Below are positions 13,659 to 22,475 of a stretch of 39,822 nucleotides of DNA, in pieces. The position numbers and the translations under genes were made by a program. The stretch covers positions 1 through 39,822 of the forward strand of contig JAAVHI010000035.1 of NCBI GenBank assembly GCA_014799785.1, in the 5' to 3' direction. This stretch comes from Ruminococcus sp. (GTDB taxonomy: Bacteria; Bacillota; Clostridia; Oscillospirales; Ruminococcaceae). Numbering within the stretch: the stretch's first letter is position 1; each line of letters opens with the position of its first letter. The notes below the pieces were generated by a model. That model was given only the letters and a program-made list of their open reading frames with translations, had not been told where the DNA came from and did not search any database.

Positions 13659-14369
13659 ATGAAAAAAAGTATTAATACATTATTGAGCGTATCCCTTGCT
13701 ATTCTTATGGCGTTTGCCTTGTCGGGCTGTAAAAATAAAGACGATATATTAAACAAAAATTTAGAAACAGAAAGTACAGTATCGGCTGCGGAAACAAGCG
13801 TAACCAAAACGGAAACTTCCGCAAATACCGAAACAGAACCTACCGAAACATCAACCGATACCGAGCAGACCGAAACAACCGAGGAAACCACGTTTACCGA
13901 AACAACAGCGCAGGAAAGCGCAAGTACCACGCAAACAACCCAAACCGAAACAGCAGCTCCCCCCGAAACAACGACGGCAAAAACCGAAAAAACCACCGTC
14001 ACCGAAACCACAGCCGAAAAGCTTTCCGTTGAAAAGGACGGCAGTTACACAACCCCCGAGGACGTCGCCGAGTATATCCACACATTCGGCACTCTGCCGA
14101 AAAATTTCATTACCAAAGACGAAGCAAAGGAACTGGGCTGGGACAACAAAAAGGGCAACCTCTGGGACGTTGCCGAGGGCAAAAGCATAGGCGGTGATTA
14201 TTTCGGAAACTACGAGGGACTTCTCCCAAAAGCCAAGGGCAGAAAATACACCGAATGCGACGTGAACTATGAGGGCGGCTACCGCGGCAGCGAGCGTATA
14301 ATCTTCTCAAACGACGGACTTATTTACTATACAAACGACCATTACCAAACCTTTACGCAGTTATATTGA
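13659..14369 (+). CDS. Barnase-family ribonuclease lipoprotein
   Basis: A 236-aa precursor with lipobox LSGC (Cys24), a Thr/Glu-rich stalk (about residues 37-125) and a C-terminal barnase domain (about 127-236). Phrases GKSIGGD, NYEGLLP and [10 protein letters not shown] match barnase closely. Residues corresponding to barnase Lys27, Glu73, Arg83, Arg87 and His102 are K153, E199, R209, R213 and H228, with identical spacing. Barnase Arg59 is replaced by Tyr185. It should hydrolyse RNA outside the cell while tethered to the membrane. AGGAGG precedes the ATG. Its inhibitor domain is encoded 8 nt downstream. Confidence 0.95.
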   Translation: MKKSINTLLSVSLAILMAFALSGCKNKDDILNKNLETESTVSAAETSVTKTETSANTETEPTETSTDTEQTETTEETTFTETTAQESASTTQTTQTETAAPPETTTAKTEKTTVTETTAEKLSVEKDGSYTTPEDVAEYIHTFGTLPKNFITKDEAKELGWDNKKGNLWDVAEGKSIGGDYFGNYEGLLPKAKGRKYTECDVNYEGGYRGSERIIFSNDGLIYYTNDHYQTFTQLY

Positions 14370-14377
14370 GGTGCAAG

Positions 14378-15667
14378 ATGAAAGAAATTACTGTTGATTT
14401 TAAAATACTTGATAACAAGGAAAAATTCTACAACTATATTTCCGAGGAAATGGATTTTCCGCAATGGTTCGGCAGAAACGCCGACGCTCTCAACGATCTG
14501 CTCGATTGTGAGGCGGACGTCCACATAACGGTGAAAAATTCAGCTTCCGCAGGGGATTGGGCAACGCCGATAATTTCCGTGTTTTCGCACTTGAAATGCG
14601 TGGAATTTGCAAAAGAAAGAACCCTGCCGTCCATTGAAAATATGAAACGCTCCGACTTCTGGTATGACTTGCCCGAGGAGCTCATCGCCCAGACCCCCAT
14701 AGAGCCGAGAAACCACTCCCGAATGTTAAAGGTGGACAGGTCTACGGGGGAAGTTGAGCATACCCATTTTTACAACTTATTCAATTACCTCAAAGAGGGC
14801 GACTTGCTTGTTATGAACGACTCCCGCGTACTTCCTGCACGGCTTTTCGGCGTTAAGGACGGCACAGGCGCAGTTGTGGAATTCCTGCTTCTGGAGCAAA
14901 AGGGGGACAAGGTATGGGAAATCCTCGTCCGTCCCGGAAAAAAAGCCAAGCCGGGAGCAAAATTCACTTTCGGCGAGGGTCTGCTCCGCGCGGAAATTCT
15001 CGAAACCGTTGAGGGCGGAAACCGCATTGCAAAATTTGACTGTAAAGGTAATTTCTTTGCAGCTCTGGACGAAGTGGGACAGATGCCTCTGCCGCCGTAT
15101 ATTACCGAAAAGCTTGCCGATAAGGAGCGGTACCAAACCGTCTACAGCAGGGAATTAGGCTCCGCGGCGGCTCCCACGGCTGGACTGCACTTCACCGAGG
15201 AAATGCTTGCGGACTTAAAGAGTAAGGGCATAAACCTTGCCTATGTTACCCTCCACGTGGGACTGGGAACGTTCCGTCCCGTCAAGGAGGAAATGGTTCT
15301 CGACCACAAAATGCACAGCGAGCATTTTTCGATACCGCAGGAAACTGCGGAGCTGATAAACCGTACCAAAGCGGAGGGGGGACGCGTCATTGCCGTTGGT
15401 ACGACTTCCTGCCGAACCCTTGAAAGCGCCGCGGAGCGTTACGGCGAAATAAAAGCCTGCGACGGCTACACGGATATTTTTATCTATCCCGGCTTTGAAT
15501 TCAAGGTTCTGGACGGTCTTATTACCAATTTCCACCTACCCGAAAGCACCCTTATCATGCTTGTATCGGCGTTTATGGGGTACGAAAATACAATGAACGC
15601 CTACCAAAAGGCGGTTGAGGAGCGTTACCGCTTTTTCAGCTTTGGGGACTCTATGCTGATATTGTGA
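14378..15667 (+). CDS. queA: Barstar-QueA fusion: RNase inhibitor joined to tRNA queuosine enzyme
   Basis: One uninterrupted 429-aa ORF. Residues 1 to about 85 are barstar-like: [16 protein letters not shown] aligns with the barstar binding helix. Asp36 and Asp40 match barstar Asp35 and Asp39, which contact the barnase active site. From Met89 a full-length QueA follows (341 aa: [16 protein letters not shown]... [11 protein letters not shown]... LGTFRPV... [10 protein letters not shown]... ITNFHLPES). QueA is the S-adenosylmethionine:tRNA ribosyltransferase-isomerase making epoxyqueuosine. GAGGTG precedes ATG 14378. No stop codon or ribosome site precedes the internal QueA Met (14642), so a fused product is expected. 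Tgt of the same pathway lies downstream. Confidence 0.93.
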   Translation: MKEITVDFKILDNKEKFYNYISEEMDFPQWFGRNADALNDLLDCEADVHITVKNSASAGDWATPIISVFSHLKCVEFAKERTLPSIENMKRSDFWYDLPEELIAQTPIEPRNHSRMLKVDRSTGEVEHTHFYNLFNYLKEGDLLVMNDSRVLPARLFGVKDGTGAVVEFLLLEQKGDKVWEILVRPGKKAKPGAKFTFGEGLLRAEILETVEGGNRIAKFDCKGNFFAALDEVGQMPLPPYITEKLADKERYQTVYSRELGSAAAPTAGLHFTEEMLADLKSKGINLAYVTLHVGLGTFRPVKEEMVLDHKMHSEHFSIPQETAELINRTKAEGGRVIAVGTTSCRTLESAAERYGEIKACDGYTDIFIYPGFEFKVLDGLITNFHLPESTLIMLVSAFMGYENTMNAYQKAVEERYRFFSFGDSMLIL

Positions 15668-15683
15668 AAAAGGACTTGCAGAT

Positions 15684-16061
15684 ATGGAAATAATTTTTTT
15701 TATTTTATTGACAGCAGGCATATTATTTTTAGGTGTTTTTTGGATCTTTGAAAGCATTATGCTGTATGCGTCTGCAAAAGAAACGAAAGCGATTGTTGTT
15801 GACAGGCATGAAAACGGCAGACGGTACAAAATTTCTGTTGAAATTGAAGAACATGGTAAAAAGCTTGTTTTTAAAAGCGTGGATTATTTACGTATACGCT
15901 TAGATGATAATTTAAAAATCGGTGATAAAATTGTTGTATGGTATTCAAAAAAATTTAAGATGTGCGCTTTCAGCAGAAGTAATAATTTAATGTATGGATT
16001 ACTTATATTGTTAATTTTCGCTCCATTTTTTGTAGTGTTGCTTATATTGTATAATTTTTAA
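15684..16061 (+). CDS. Small membrane protein with two TM helices around a beta domain
   Basis: A 125-aa protein. TM1 covers about residues 3-29 and TM2 about 101-124. Between them is a soluble domain rich in beta strands (KAIVVDRHENGRRYKISVEIEEHGKKLVFKS in part, then KIGDKIVVWYSKK). The layout resembles DUF3592-type proteins. It starts 16 nt after queA with AAAGGA upstream and is probably co-transcribed with queA and tgt. Function unknown. Confidence 0.75.
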   Translation: MEIIFFILLTAGILFLGVFWIFESIMLYASAKETKAIVVDRHENGRRYKISVEIEEHGKKLVFKSVDYLRIRLDDNLKIGDKIVVWYSKKFKMCAFSRSNNLMYGLLILLIFAPFFVVLLILYNF

Positions 16062-16079
16062 TTTGAAAGGATTTTTATT

Positions 16080-16454
16080 ATGGAACTTTATGAACTTTTC
16101 AAAAGCGTTATCGACATGGATACCTCCGCAGTGGTGATATGTGACCTGTCCCACAAGGTCGTGTATATGAACCCTGCGGCGGCGGAGAGGTACTCCAAAC
16201 GCGGCGGCTACGCCCTTGTGGGAAGCTCCCTGCTTGACTGCCACAACAAGGCGAGTAACGAAAAAATCGAGCAGGTGGTTGAGTGGTTCGGGAAAAGTCC
16301 CGACAATAACCGCGTCTACACATTTTACAACCCAAAGGAGAACAAGGACGTCTACATGGTAGCCCTCCGTGACGGCAGCGGCAAGCTTATCGGATACTAC
16401 GAGAAGCACGAGTACCGAAACCGTGAAACTATGGAATTATACAAAATGGACTGA
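16080..16454 (+). CDS. Stand-alone PAS-domain protein
   Basis: A 124-aa protein consisting of one PAS fold. It has VVICDLSHKVVYMNPAAAERY at the start in part, GSSLLDCHN in the middle, and YMVALRDGSGKLIGYYEKHEY at the end. PAS domains bind small ligands or mediate protein contact. There is no output domain and no TM. GAAAGGA precedes the ATG. It lies between the DUF3592-like gene and tgt in the queuosine operon; a sensor role there is unproven. Confidence 0.85.
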   Translation: MELYELFKSVIDMDTSAVVICDLSHKVVYMNPAAAERYSKRGGYALVGSSLLDCHNKASNEKIEQVVEWFGKSPDNNRVYTFYNPKENKDVYMVALRDGSGKLIGYYEKHEYRNRETMELYKMD

Positions 16455-17599
<1,145 letters not shown>

Positions 17600-17600
<1 letters not shown>

Positions 17601-17684
17601 CACGGAGTCCGTGCAGCCTTGTTCTACCCCAAATTTATTATACAACATACTGTTACTATGATTAAGCCCCTATCAAGGGGCGGG
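17600..17684 (+). repeat. Two-hairpin 3'-end element, copy C (after tgt)
   Basis: An 85-nt element at the tgt stop codon. Hairpin 1 is GCACGGA-G-TCCGTGC, different in sequence from copies A and B but in the same place. Then come CTACCCCAAA, an A+T-rich linker with CATACTGTTACT, and hairpin 2 GCCCC-TATCAA-GGGGC followed by GGGC. It is the most diverged copy. Confidence 0.65.
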
Positions 17685-17756
17685 CAAATCGTTCTGATTT
17701 TAAACTGAAAGCATTATAATATTTCCCGTAAATACTATTCTTTTTGGTTATAACTA

Positions 17757-17785
17757 TTGCATTTTTATGGAAATTATGTTATAAT
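17757..17785 (+). promoter_or_regulatory. Promoter of the HAD phosphatase gene
   Basis: TTGCAT (17757-17762), 17-nt spacer, TATAAT (17780-17785), 38 nt before the start codon. Confidence 0.65.
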
Positions 17786-17823
17786 AAACAGTATTGCAAT
17801 TATTACACATTTTTGGTGATTTT

Positions 17824-18471
17824 ATGAAAACGATAATTTTCGATCTGGACGGAACACTTTTAGATACTCTTGCCGACCTTGCGGATTCGGCAAACTATAC
17901 CATGGAGCAAATGGGCTATCCTACGCACCCCGTTGAAAGCTTCAGATATTTTGTGGGTAACGGCGTGCCGAAGCTTCTGGAACGCTGTCTCCCTGAGGAC
18001 AAGCGTACTGAGGAAAATATTCAGACCGCAAGAACGATTTTCGCGGAGTACTACAACGTCCATTTTGTTGATAAAACAAAGCCCTATGACGGCGTTGCAG
18101 AATTGCTTAAAAATCTTAAAAAAAGCGGCGTAAAAATGGCGGTTGCCTCCAATAAATCGGACGAATTTACCGTGTCCCTTGTGAAGCGATTTTTCGGAAA
18201 TGCCTTTGATATGGTTCAGGGCGGAAAGGCGGACGTGCCTAAAAAGCCCGCCCCCGACATAGTTTACGGAATTATGGAGAAGCTTGGTGCAGTTCCCGAA
18301 AATACATATTTTGCAGGGGATTCAAACGTGGATATGTACACCGCAAAAAATGCGGGAATAAAGGCAATAGGCTGTCTGTGGGGATTTCGTACAAAAGAAG
18401 AATTGCTGGAGGGCGGCGCTGACTTCCTTGCAGAAAGTCCTATGGATATATATAAAATTTTGGAGGACTGA
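17824..18471 (+). CDS. HAD-family phosphatase (phosphoglycolate phosphatase-like)
   Basis: A 215-aa cytosolic hydrolase starting at ATG 17824, chosen over an upstream in-frame TTG. Motif I is FDLDGTLLDT with nucleophile Asp7 and Asp9. Motif II lies in VASNKS, the motif III Lys in KKPAPD, and motif IV in AGDSNVDMYTAKNAG. A helical cap is inserted after motif I, as in Gph/PGP enzymes. The substrate is unproven. It overlaps the next gene's ribosome site and probably leads that operon. Confidence 0.93.
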   Translation: MKTIIFDLDGTLLDTLADLADSANYTMEQMGYPTHPVESFRYFVGNGVPKLLERCLPEDKRTEENIQTARTIFAEYYNVHFVDKTKPYDGVAELLKNLKKSGVKMAVASNKSDEFTVSLVKRFFGNAFDMVQGGKADVPKKPAPDIVYGIMEKLGAVPENTYFAGDSNVDMYTAKNAGIKAIGCLWGFRTKEELLEGGADFLAESPMDIYKILED

Positions 18472-18475
18472 ATTT

Positions 18476-19099
18476 ATGACAGGCTGGACTGTGAACAAAA
18501 AAACAGGCGTTATAAGTTCAATTGTGAACGTTATATCTGTTGTTGGTTTTGCTGTCTCAATGCTTGTCGGTATTGATTTTTGCCAATATCTTTTTTCGGT
18601 TTTCATAGCTTTCAGCTTTGTGACAATGATGTGCTGCTACGGCTTTTATGCGGACAGTTCAAGAAAAATTCCGGGAATATGCGCCGCCGTTTTTTCGGCA
18701 ATATACGCCGCAATAATATTTATCGTGTATTTTTCGCAGCTTACCACAGTCCGTTATTCCGAGCTTAGCGAGCAGGCGGCAATGCTGCTTGATTTCAAGC
18801 GGTTTGGTCTTATGTTTAATTATGACCTGCTTGGCTATGCAATTATGGGACTTTCAACCTTTTTTGCGGGCTTGACCGTTATTCCCGAAAGCAAAGCCGA
18901 TAAATTGGCAAAATATCTCCTTATGGTACACGGCATTTTCTTCTTTTCCTGTCTAATCGTGCCAATGCTCGGCGTGTTCAAGCCGAAAGCAGACGGCTCG
19001 GACAGCCTAATAGGCGTGATACTTCTTGAATTTTGGTGTGTTTATTTTATTCCGACAGGTATTTTATCGGCATTGCATTTTTCACGAAAGGAAAACTAA
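18476..19099 (+). CDS. Six-TM membrane protein, unknown
   Basis: A 207-aa protein starting at ATG 18476, with GGAGG (18462-18466) inside the end of the HAD gene and the start 4 nt after its stop. Hydrophobic segments lie at about residues 13-34, 39-57, 66-86, 108-133, 142-163 and 178-200. No motif or charged catalytic residues are seen, and no family is recognised. Tight spacing on both sides shows that it is co-translated with the HAD and GNAT genes. Confidence 0.8.
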   Translation: MTGWTVNKKTGVISSIVNVISVVGFAVSMLVGIDFCQYLFSVFIAFSFVTMMCCYGFYADSSRKIPGICAAVFSAIYAAIIFIVYFSQLTTVRYSELSEQAAMLLDFKRFGLMFNYDLLGYAIMGLSTFFAGLTVIPESKADKLAKYLLMVHGIFFFSCLIVPMLGVFKPKADGSDSLIGVILLEFWCVYFIPTGILSALHFSRKEN

Positions 19100-19100
19100 A

Positions 19101-19541
19101 ATGAATATCAGAAAAATGAAAATAGAAGATTACGAAGCGGTCTATCAGCTTTGGCTGTCCTGCAAGGGCATGGGTCTGAACACCGTGGACGACTCGCGGG
19201 ACGGAATTGAAAAATTTCTGAACCGCAACCCAGATACCTGCTTTGTCGCTGAAAGGGACGGCAAAATCGTCGGCGTAATAATGGCAGGAAGCGACGGTCG
19301 CAGGGGATATATTTACCACACAGCGGTAAGTCCCGACCAAAGGCGGCAGGGGATTGCTTCAAAGCTTGTGGACGCAGTTATGACCGCATTTAAAAATATA
19401 GGCATTACAAAAGCTGCCCTTGTGGTCTTTGACCGAAACGCGGACGGCAACGCTTTCTGGGAAAAATCGGGCTTTACCGTTCGTGAGGACTTGGTTTACA
19501 GAAACAAGTCTATCGCTGATATGGTGCGAATAGATACGTAG
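19101..19541 (+). CDS. GNAT-family N-acetyltransferase
   Basis: A 146-aa protein with the full GNAT layout. It starts MNIRKMKIEDYEAVYQLW, has beta-4 FVAERDGKIVGVIMAG, motif A DQRRQGIASKLVDAVM and the end WEKSGFTVREDLVYR. This resembles YpeA/AaaT-type amino-acid or ribosomal-protein acetyltransferases. The substrate is not predictable. GAAAGGA precedes the ATG, which is one base after the previous stop. Confidence 0.93.
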   Translation: MNIRKMKIEDYEAVYQLWLSCKGMGLNTVDDSRDGIEKFLNRNPDTCFVAERDGKIVGVIMAGSDGRRGYIYHTAVSPDQRRQGIASKLVDAVMTAFKNIGITKAALVVFDRNADGNAFWEKSGFTVREDLVYRNKSIADMVRIDT

Positions 19542-19578
19542 AAAAATATATAAATCAGGACTTGCGGAGGGTCACATA

Positions 19579-20106
19579 ATGGAACTGAAAACCTTTAGAT
19601 TATACATTCGTGATCTGCGTGAAGATGACTGGACAAAAATGAAAAACCTGTTTATTGACTTTAACAACTCAAAGTATGCCGCATATGACAGACCTCTGCC
19701 CACAGAGGATATTGAAGTAGAAAAATTGACAAAGCAGTTTGCTGAAAGCGGTTTGTTTTTCGCAGTATTTTTGTTGGATAAAAGTCAGATGATAGGCTAT
19801 GTATGCTTTCATAAAAATGATGAAAAATATGATTTGGGATATTGTTTCCATTCGGCGCATCACTCAAAAGGATATGCCTATGAAAGTACAAAGGCACTTA
19901 TTGATTATTTTGTTAAAGAATATAATGTATCTGCTTTTACAGCGGGAACAGCAATTGATAATATACCATCTTGCAAATTATTGAAAAAATTAGGTTTTGA
20001 GTGTGTTTCAACGGAATGCATATCATTCAATGAAGATTTTTCTTTTGAGGGTGGGAATTTTATATTGAACTTACAAAATAAAAGTAATCATAAATTACAG
20101 TATTAA
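19579..20106 (+). CDS. GNAT-family N-acetyltransferase (RimJ/RimL-like)
   Basis: A 175-aa protein with the RimJ/L-type pattern: LYIRDLREDDW at the start, GYVCFHKNDEKYDLGYCFH, HHSKGYAYESTKALIDY as motif A, and DNIPSCKLLKKLGFE near the end. The canonical R/Q-x-x-G-x-G loop reads SKGYAY, which is common in this subgroup. It is richer in A+T than the preceding genes, as are the next two genes. Substrate unknown. Confidence 0.9.
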   Translation: MELKTFRLYIRDLREDDWTKMKNLFIDFNNSKYAAYDRPLPTEDIEVEKLTKQFAESGLFFAVFLLDKSQMIGYVCFHKNDEKYDLGYCFHSAHHSKGYAYESTKALIDYFVKEYNVSAFTAGTAIDNIPSCKLLKKLGFECVSTECISFNEDFSFEGGNFILNLQNKSNHKLQY

Positions 20107-20118
20107 AGGAGGCAGCTT

Positions 20119-20976
20119 GTGGAGGAACACATGGATTACCTTATAGAATTAGAAAGCGCAGTATCGGACGCTTGTTTTAAAAACCGCTATGTTTACTGCA
20201 TATGCAAAAAAGCAGTTTATAAAATTGACAAGGAAACTAAAACAATTTCATATAAAAAAGAAATATTTGAAAAAGACGGATTGGCAAGAATTTTAATTGC
20301 CGACGAAAATCGTATTTTTATAAGTGATTTTTGTACCTTATATGTTTTGAACGAAGAGAATTTTGAAATTGTCGTCAAAATGAAGCTCGGAGAGGATTTA
20401 AGCTCGGACATCTGCGGAATGACTATTGATGATAAAAAGATATATTGTTCTATTCGCAACGGAAAGATAATAACCGTTGATAAAAATTCTTTCGGTAAAA
20501 ATGAGTATGATATTTCCGGCGCAAGTATGTGGAGATTAAAGGTATACGATAAATATTTGCTGTGCGGGACGGTAGACGGGCAATTGCTGTTATTGGACAG
20601 GAACACAATGTCCGCAGAGAAAAAGCTTATTTTAAGCAAACAAAATGTCAGAAGCCTGTATGTAAACGGCACAATATTGTACGCCGCCTGTCAGGATAAA
20701 AAACTCTTTAAGATAGATTTGTCAGAATTTGAAATAATAGAGTTTCAAAAAAATGTGCATAAGAAAATGTTTGACTGCGTTGGGTCGTTTGACGATATGT
20801 TAGTTACGGTTTCTTATCCTTGCAGTGAAATTGCTTTATGGGATATGAATACGCTGGAAAAAAGAAAAGAAATCAAAACGCCGTTAAGTCTTAGCGGAAA
20901 TGCTTGTGTTGAAGAAAATAAATTATATATAACTTCCCGAAATATTTATGGGGTCGGTATAATTTATTTAAATTGA
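20119..20976 (+). CDS. Beta-propeller-like (WD40/PQQ-like) protein
   Basis: A 285-aa soluble protein with about six repeated blade-like units of four strands (for example RIFISDFCTLYVLNEENFEIV, KIYCSIRNGKIITVDKN, LLCGTVDGQLLLLDRN, LYAACQDKKLFKIDL). This suggests a beta-propeller used for binding. It has no signal peptide, so it is probably cytosolic. Two starts are possible: GTG 20119, 6 nt after AAAGGAGG, and ATG 20131, 5 nt after GGAGG. Both have good ribosome sites; the longer form is given. No specific family is recognised. Confidence 0.75.
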   Translation: MEEHMDYLIELESAVSDACFKNRYVYCICKKAVYKIDKETKTISYKKEIFEKDGLARILIADENRIFISDFCTLYVLNEENFEIVVKMKLGEDLSSDICGMTIDDKKIYCSIRNGKIITVDKNSFGKNEYDISGASMWRLKVYDKYLLCGTVDGQLLLLDRNTMSAEKKLILSKQNVRSLYVNGTILYAACQDKKLFKIDLSEFEIIEFQKNVHKKMFDCVGSFDDMLVTVSYPCSEIALWDMNTLEKRKEIKTPLSLSGNACVEENKLYITSRNIYGVGIIYLN

Positions 20977-21007
20977 AAATGAATCAGAATTCAGGAAAAC
21001 GATTATA

Positions 21008-21403
21008 ATGAGTGAATGTGTTTTTTGTGATAAAAATAAAATAACAACTGATATTGTATATGAAGATAATGTAGTTATGGCATTTATGGATATGAACCCG
21101 ATAAATGAGGGGCATATATTAATAATTCCAAAGGAACATTATCTTGATATAGATGAAATACCCGATGAAATACTTTCCCATTTGATGATAATTTCAAAAA
21201 AGATCGTATCGGCTTTAAAGGAAATTTACAAACCGAACGGATATAGTATCATGCAAAATGGCGGGGAGTTTAATGATATAGGTCATTATCATCTGCATAT
21301 ATTTCCCAGATATAAGGGGGACGGTTTTGCTTGGACATATGACGGTGAAAGCAAAGATGTAAATGAAGAAGCTGTGAAAAGAATAAGAGAAAGAATTTGC
21401 TAA
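21008..21403 (+). CDS. HIT-family nucleotide hydrolase/transferase
   Basis: A 131-aa protein with the histidine triad HYHLHIF near residue 96, the N-terminal CVFCDKN zinc-like pair and GHILIIPKEH in the middle. HIT proteins of this size hydrolyse or transfer nucleotidyl groups (for example AMP-lysine or dinucleoside polyphosphates). It is a stand-alone cytosolic enzyme. The substrate cannot be read from the sequence. No strong AGGAGG is seen, only a weak AGGAAAAC. Confidence 0.93.
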   Translation: MSECVFCDKNKITTDIVYEDNVVMAFMDMNPINEGHILIIPKEHYLDIDEIPDEILSHLMIISKKIVSALKEIYKPNGYSIMQNGGEFNDIGHYHLHIFPRYKGDGFAWTYDGESKDVNEEAVKRIRERIC

Positions 21404-21424
21404 ATTCCAATTTATCGAAACACT

Positions 21425-21765
21425 ATAATTTAAAATAAAAAGGAGAAGTGATTATGGATAACAAAGTATGTCAAAGCTGCGGTATGCCTATTACATCAGA
21501 CGAGCAATTAGGCACAAATAATGACGGAAGTATCAGTCAGGATTATTGTAAATATTGTTTTACAAACGGTGAATTTATTGACAAGGTCAGCATGGAAGAA
21601 TATATTGAAATGTGCTCGCAATTCGGAGAGCAGGCAGGAATGACTAACGAAGAAATGAAAGAGCATTGCACCAAGCTGTTTCCAACTCTGAAAAGGTGGA
21701 AGAACGCGTAAAATTTGGATTTATTGAAATCTAATAATTTAAAATAAAAAGGAGAAGTGATTATG
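21425..21765 (+). repeat. Two identical 32-nt translation leaders
   Basis: A 32-nt sequence ending in AAGGAGAAGTGATTATG occurs exactly at 21425-21456 and 21734-21765. It supplies the ribosome site and start codon of the zinc-ribbon gene and of the XRE-cupin gene. Similarity continues upstream to about 21410 and 21717. Confidence 0.9.
21454..21711 (+). CDS. Small zinc-ribbon protein
   Basis: An 85-aa protein. Cys6-x2-Cys9 followed by G-M-P-I and Cys32-x2-Cys35 form a four-Cys zinc ribbon of the family usually called putative zinc ribbon domain (QSCGMPI ... DYCKYCFTNGEF). A helical C-terminal half follows (MTNEEMKEHCTKLFPTLKRW). The start ATG 21454 lies 9 nt after AAAGGAG; GTG 21448 is too close. 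Such proteins often accompany GNAT or transcription-factor genes, but the role is unknown. Confidence 0.88.
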   Translation: MDNKVCQSCGMPITSDEQLGTNNDGSISQDYCKYCFTNGEFIDKVSMEEYIEMCSQFGEQAGMTNEEMKEHCTKLFPTLKRWKNA

Positions 21766-22326
21766 AACTACAGCATTAAAGAAGTTGCGGAAAGACTTAA
21801 AGGTCTCCGCGAGATTCTGGGCATTTCCGCAGAGGAAATGGCAAAGAAAACCGACTGCGCACCCGAGGAGTACGCTCTTATCGAAAAAGGCGAGAGGGAT
21901 TTTTCCGTGACCTTTGTCTATAAGTGCGCGGAAATTCTGGGTGTGGACATCGTTGAGCTGCTGACAGGAGACACCCCTAAGCTGAAACGCTACTGCGTTG
22001 TGAGAAAGGGTACGGGACTTCCCGTTAAACGCCGCGAGGGCTTTGAGTATCAGCACCTTGCATATCTTTTCAAGGACAAGAAAATCGAGCCGTTCCTTGT
22101 TATCGCCCCCTATATCGAGGAGGAGCAGGACAAGCCAATAGCCCTGTCCGTCCACGAGGGTCAGGAGTACGACTATATCCTGTCAGGCTCGCTTAAAGTG
22201 GTTATTGACGGCAAAATAAAGGTTTTCACCGCAGGCGACTGCATAATCTACGACTCGGGCGCGCCCCACGGAATGATAGCCACAGGCGGAGAAAAATGCG
22301 AATTTTTGGCAATACTTATTAAGTAG
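21763..22326 (+). CDS. XRE-cupin transcriptional regulator
   Basis: A 187-aa protein. Residues about 8-65 form a Cro/C1 helix-turn-helix (LREILGISAEEMAKKTDCAPEEYALIEKG), and residues about 105-187 form a cupin with HEGQEYDYILSG and GDCIIYDSGAPHG. Such proteins sense a small ligand through the cupin and control nearby metabolic genes. An acyl-CoA synthetase gene follows, which is a usual partner. The ribosome leader is an exact copy of that of the previous gene. Element copy B follows its stop. Confidence 0.93.
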   Translation: MNYSIKEVAERLKGLREILGISAEEMAKKTDCAPEEYALIEKGERDFSVTFVYKCAEILGVDIVELLTGDTPKLKRYCVVRKGTGLPVKRREGFEYQHLAYLFKDKKIEPFLVIAPYIEEEQDKPIALSVHEGQEYDYILSGSLKVVIDGKIKVFTAGDCIIYDSGAPHGMIATGGEKCEFLAILIK

Positions 22327-22330
22327 CGGG

Positions 22331-22413
22331 GCGGGGAAGCCCCCGCGGGCAAAGTCCCCCCAACTTTAAGTATGGCAAGCATTTACTTTATTGAAGCCCC
22401 CAAGGGGGCGGGT
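22331..22413 (+). repeat. Two-hairpin 3'-end element, copy B (after XRE-cupin gene)
   Basis: An 83-nt element starting 5 nt after the stop codon. Hairpin 1 is GCGGGG-AAGC-CCCCGC, then AAAGTCCCCCCAA, a linker with AAGTATGGCAAGCATTTACTT, and hairpin 2 GCCCC-CAAG-GGGGC followed by GGGT. A further GAGGATA/TATCCTC stem with a T6 loop lies just downstream (22413-22437). Confidence 0.8.
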
Positions 22414-22475
22414 GAGGATATTCTGTTTTTTATCCTCTGAATTCTATTCTCTATAACGGAAAGGACTGTTCAAAA

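Noticed and set aside
14642..15667. QueA as a separate gene starting at the internal Met
   Set aside because: No ribosome site is visible upstream of 14642 and no stop separates it from barstar; internal initiation cannot be excluded but is not supported.
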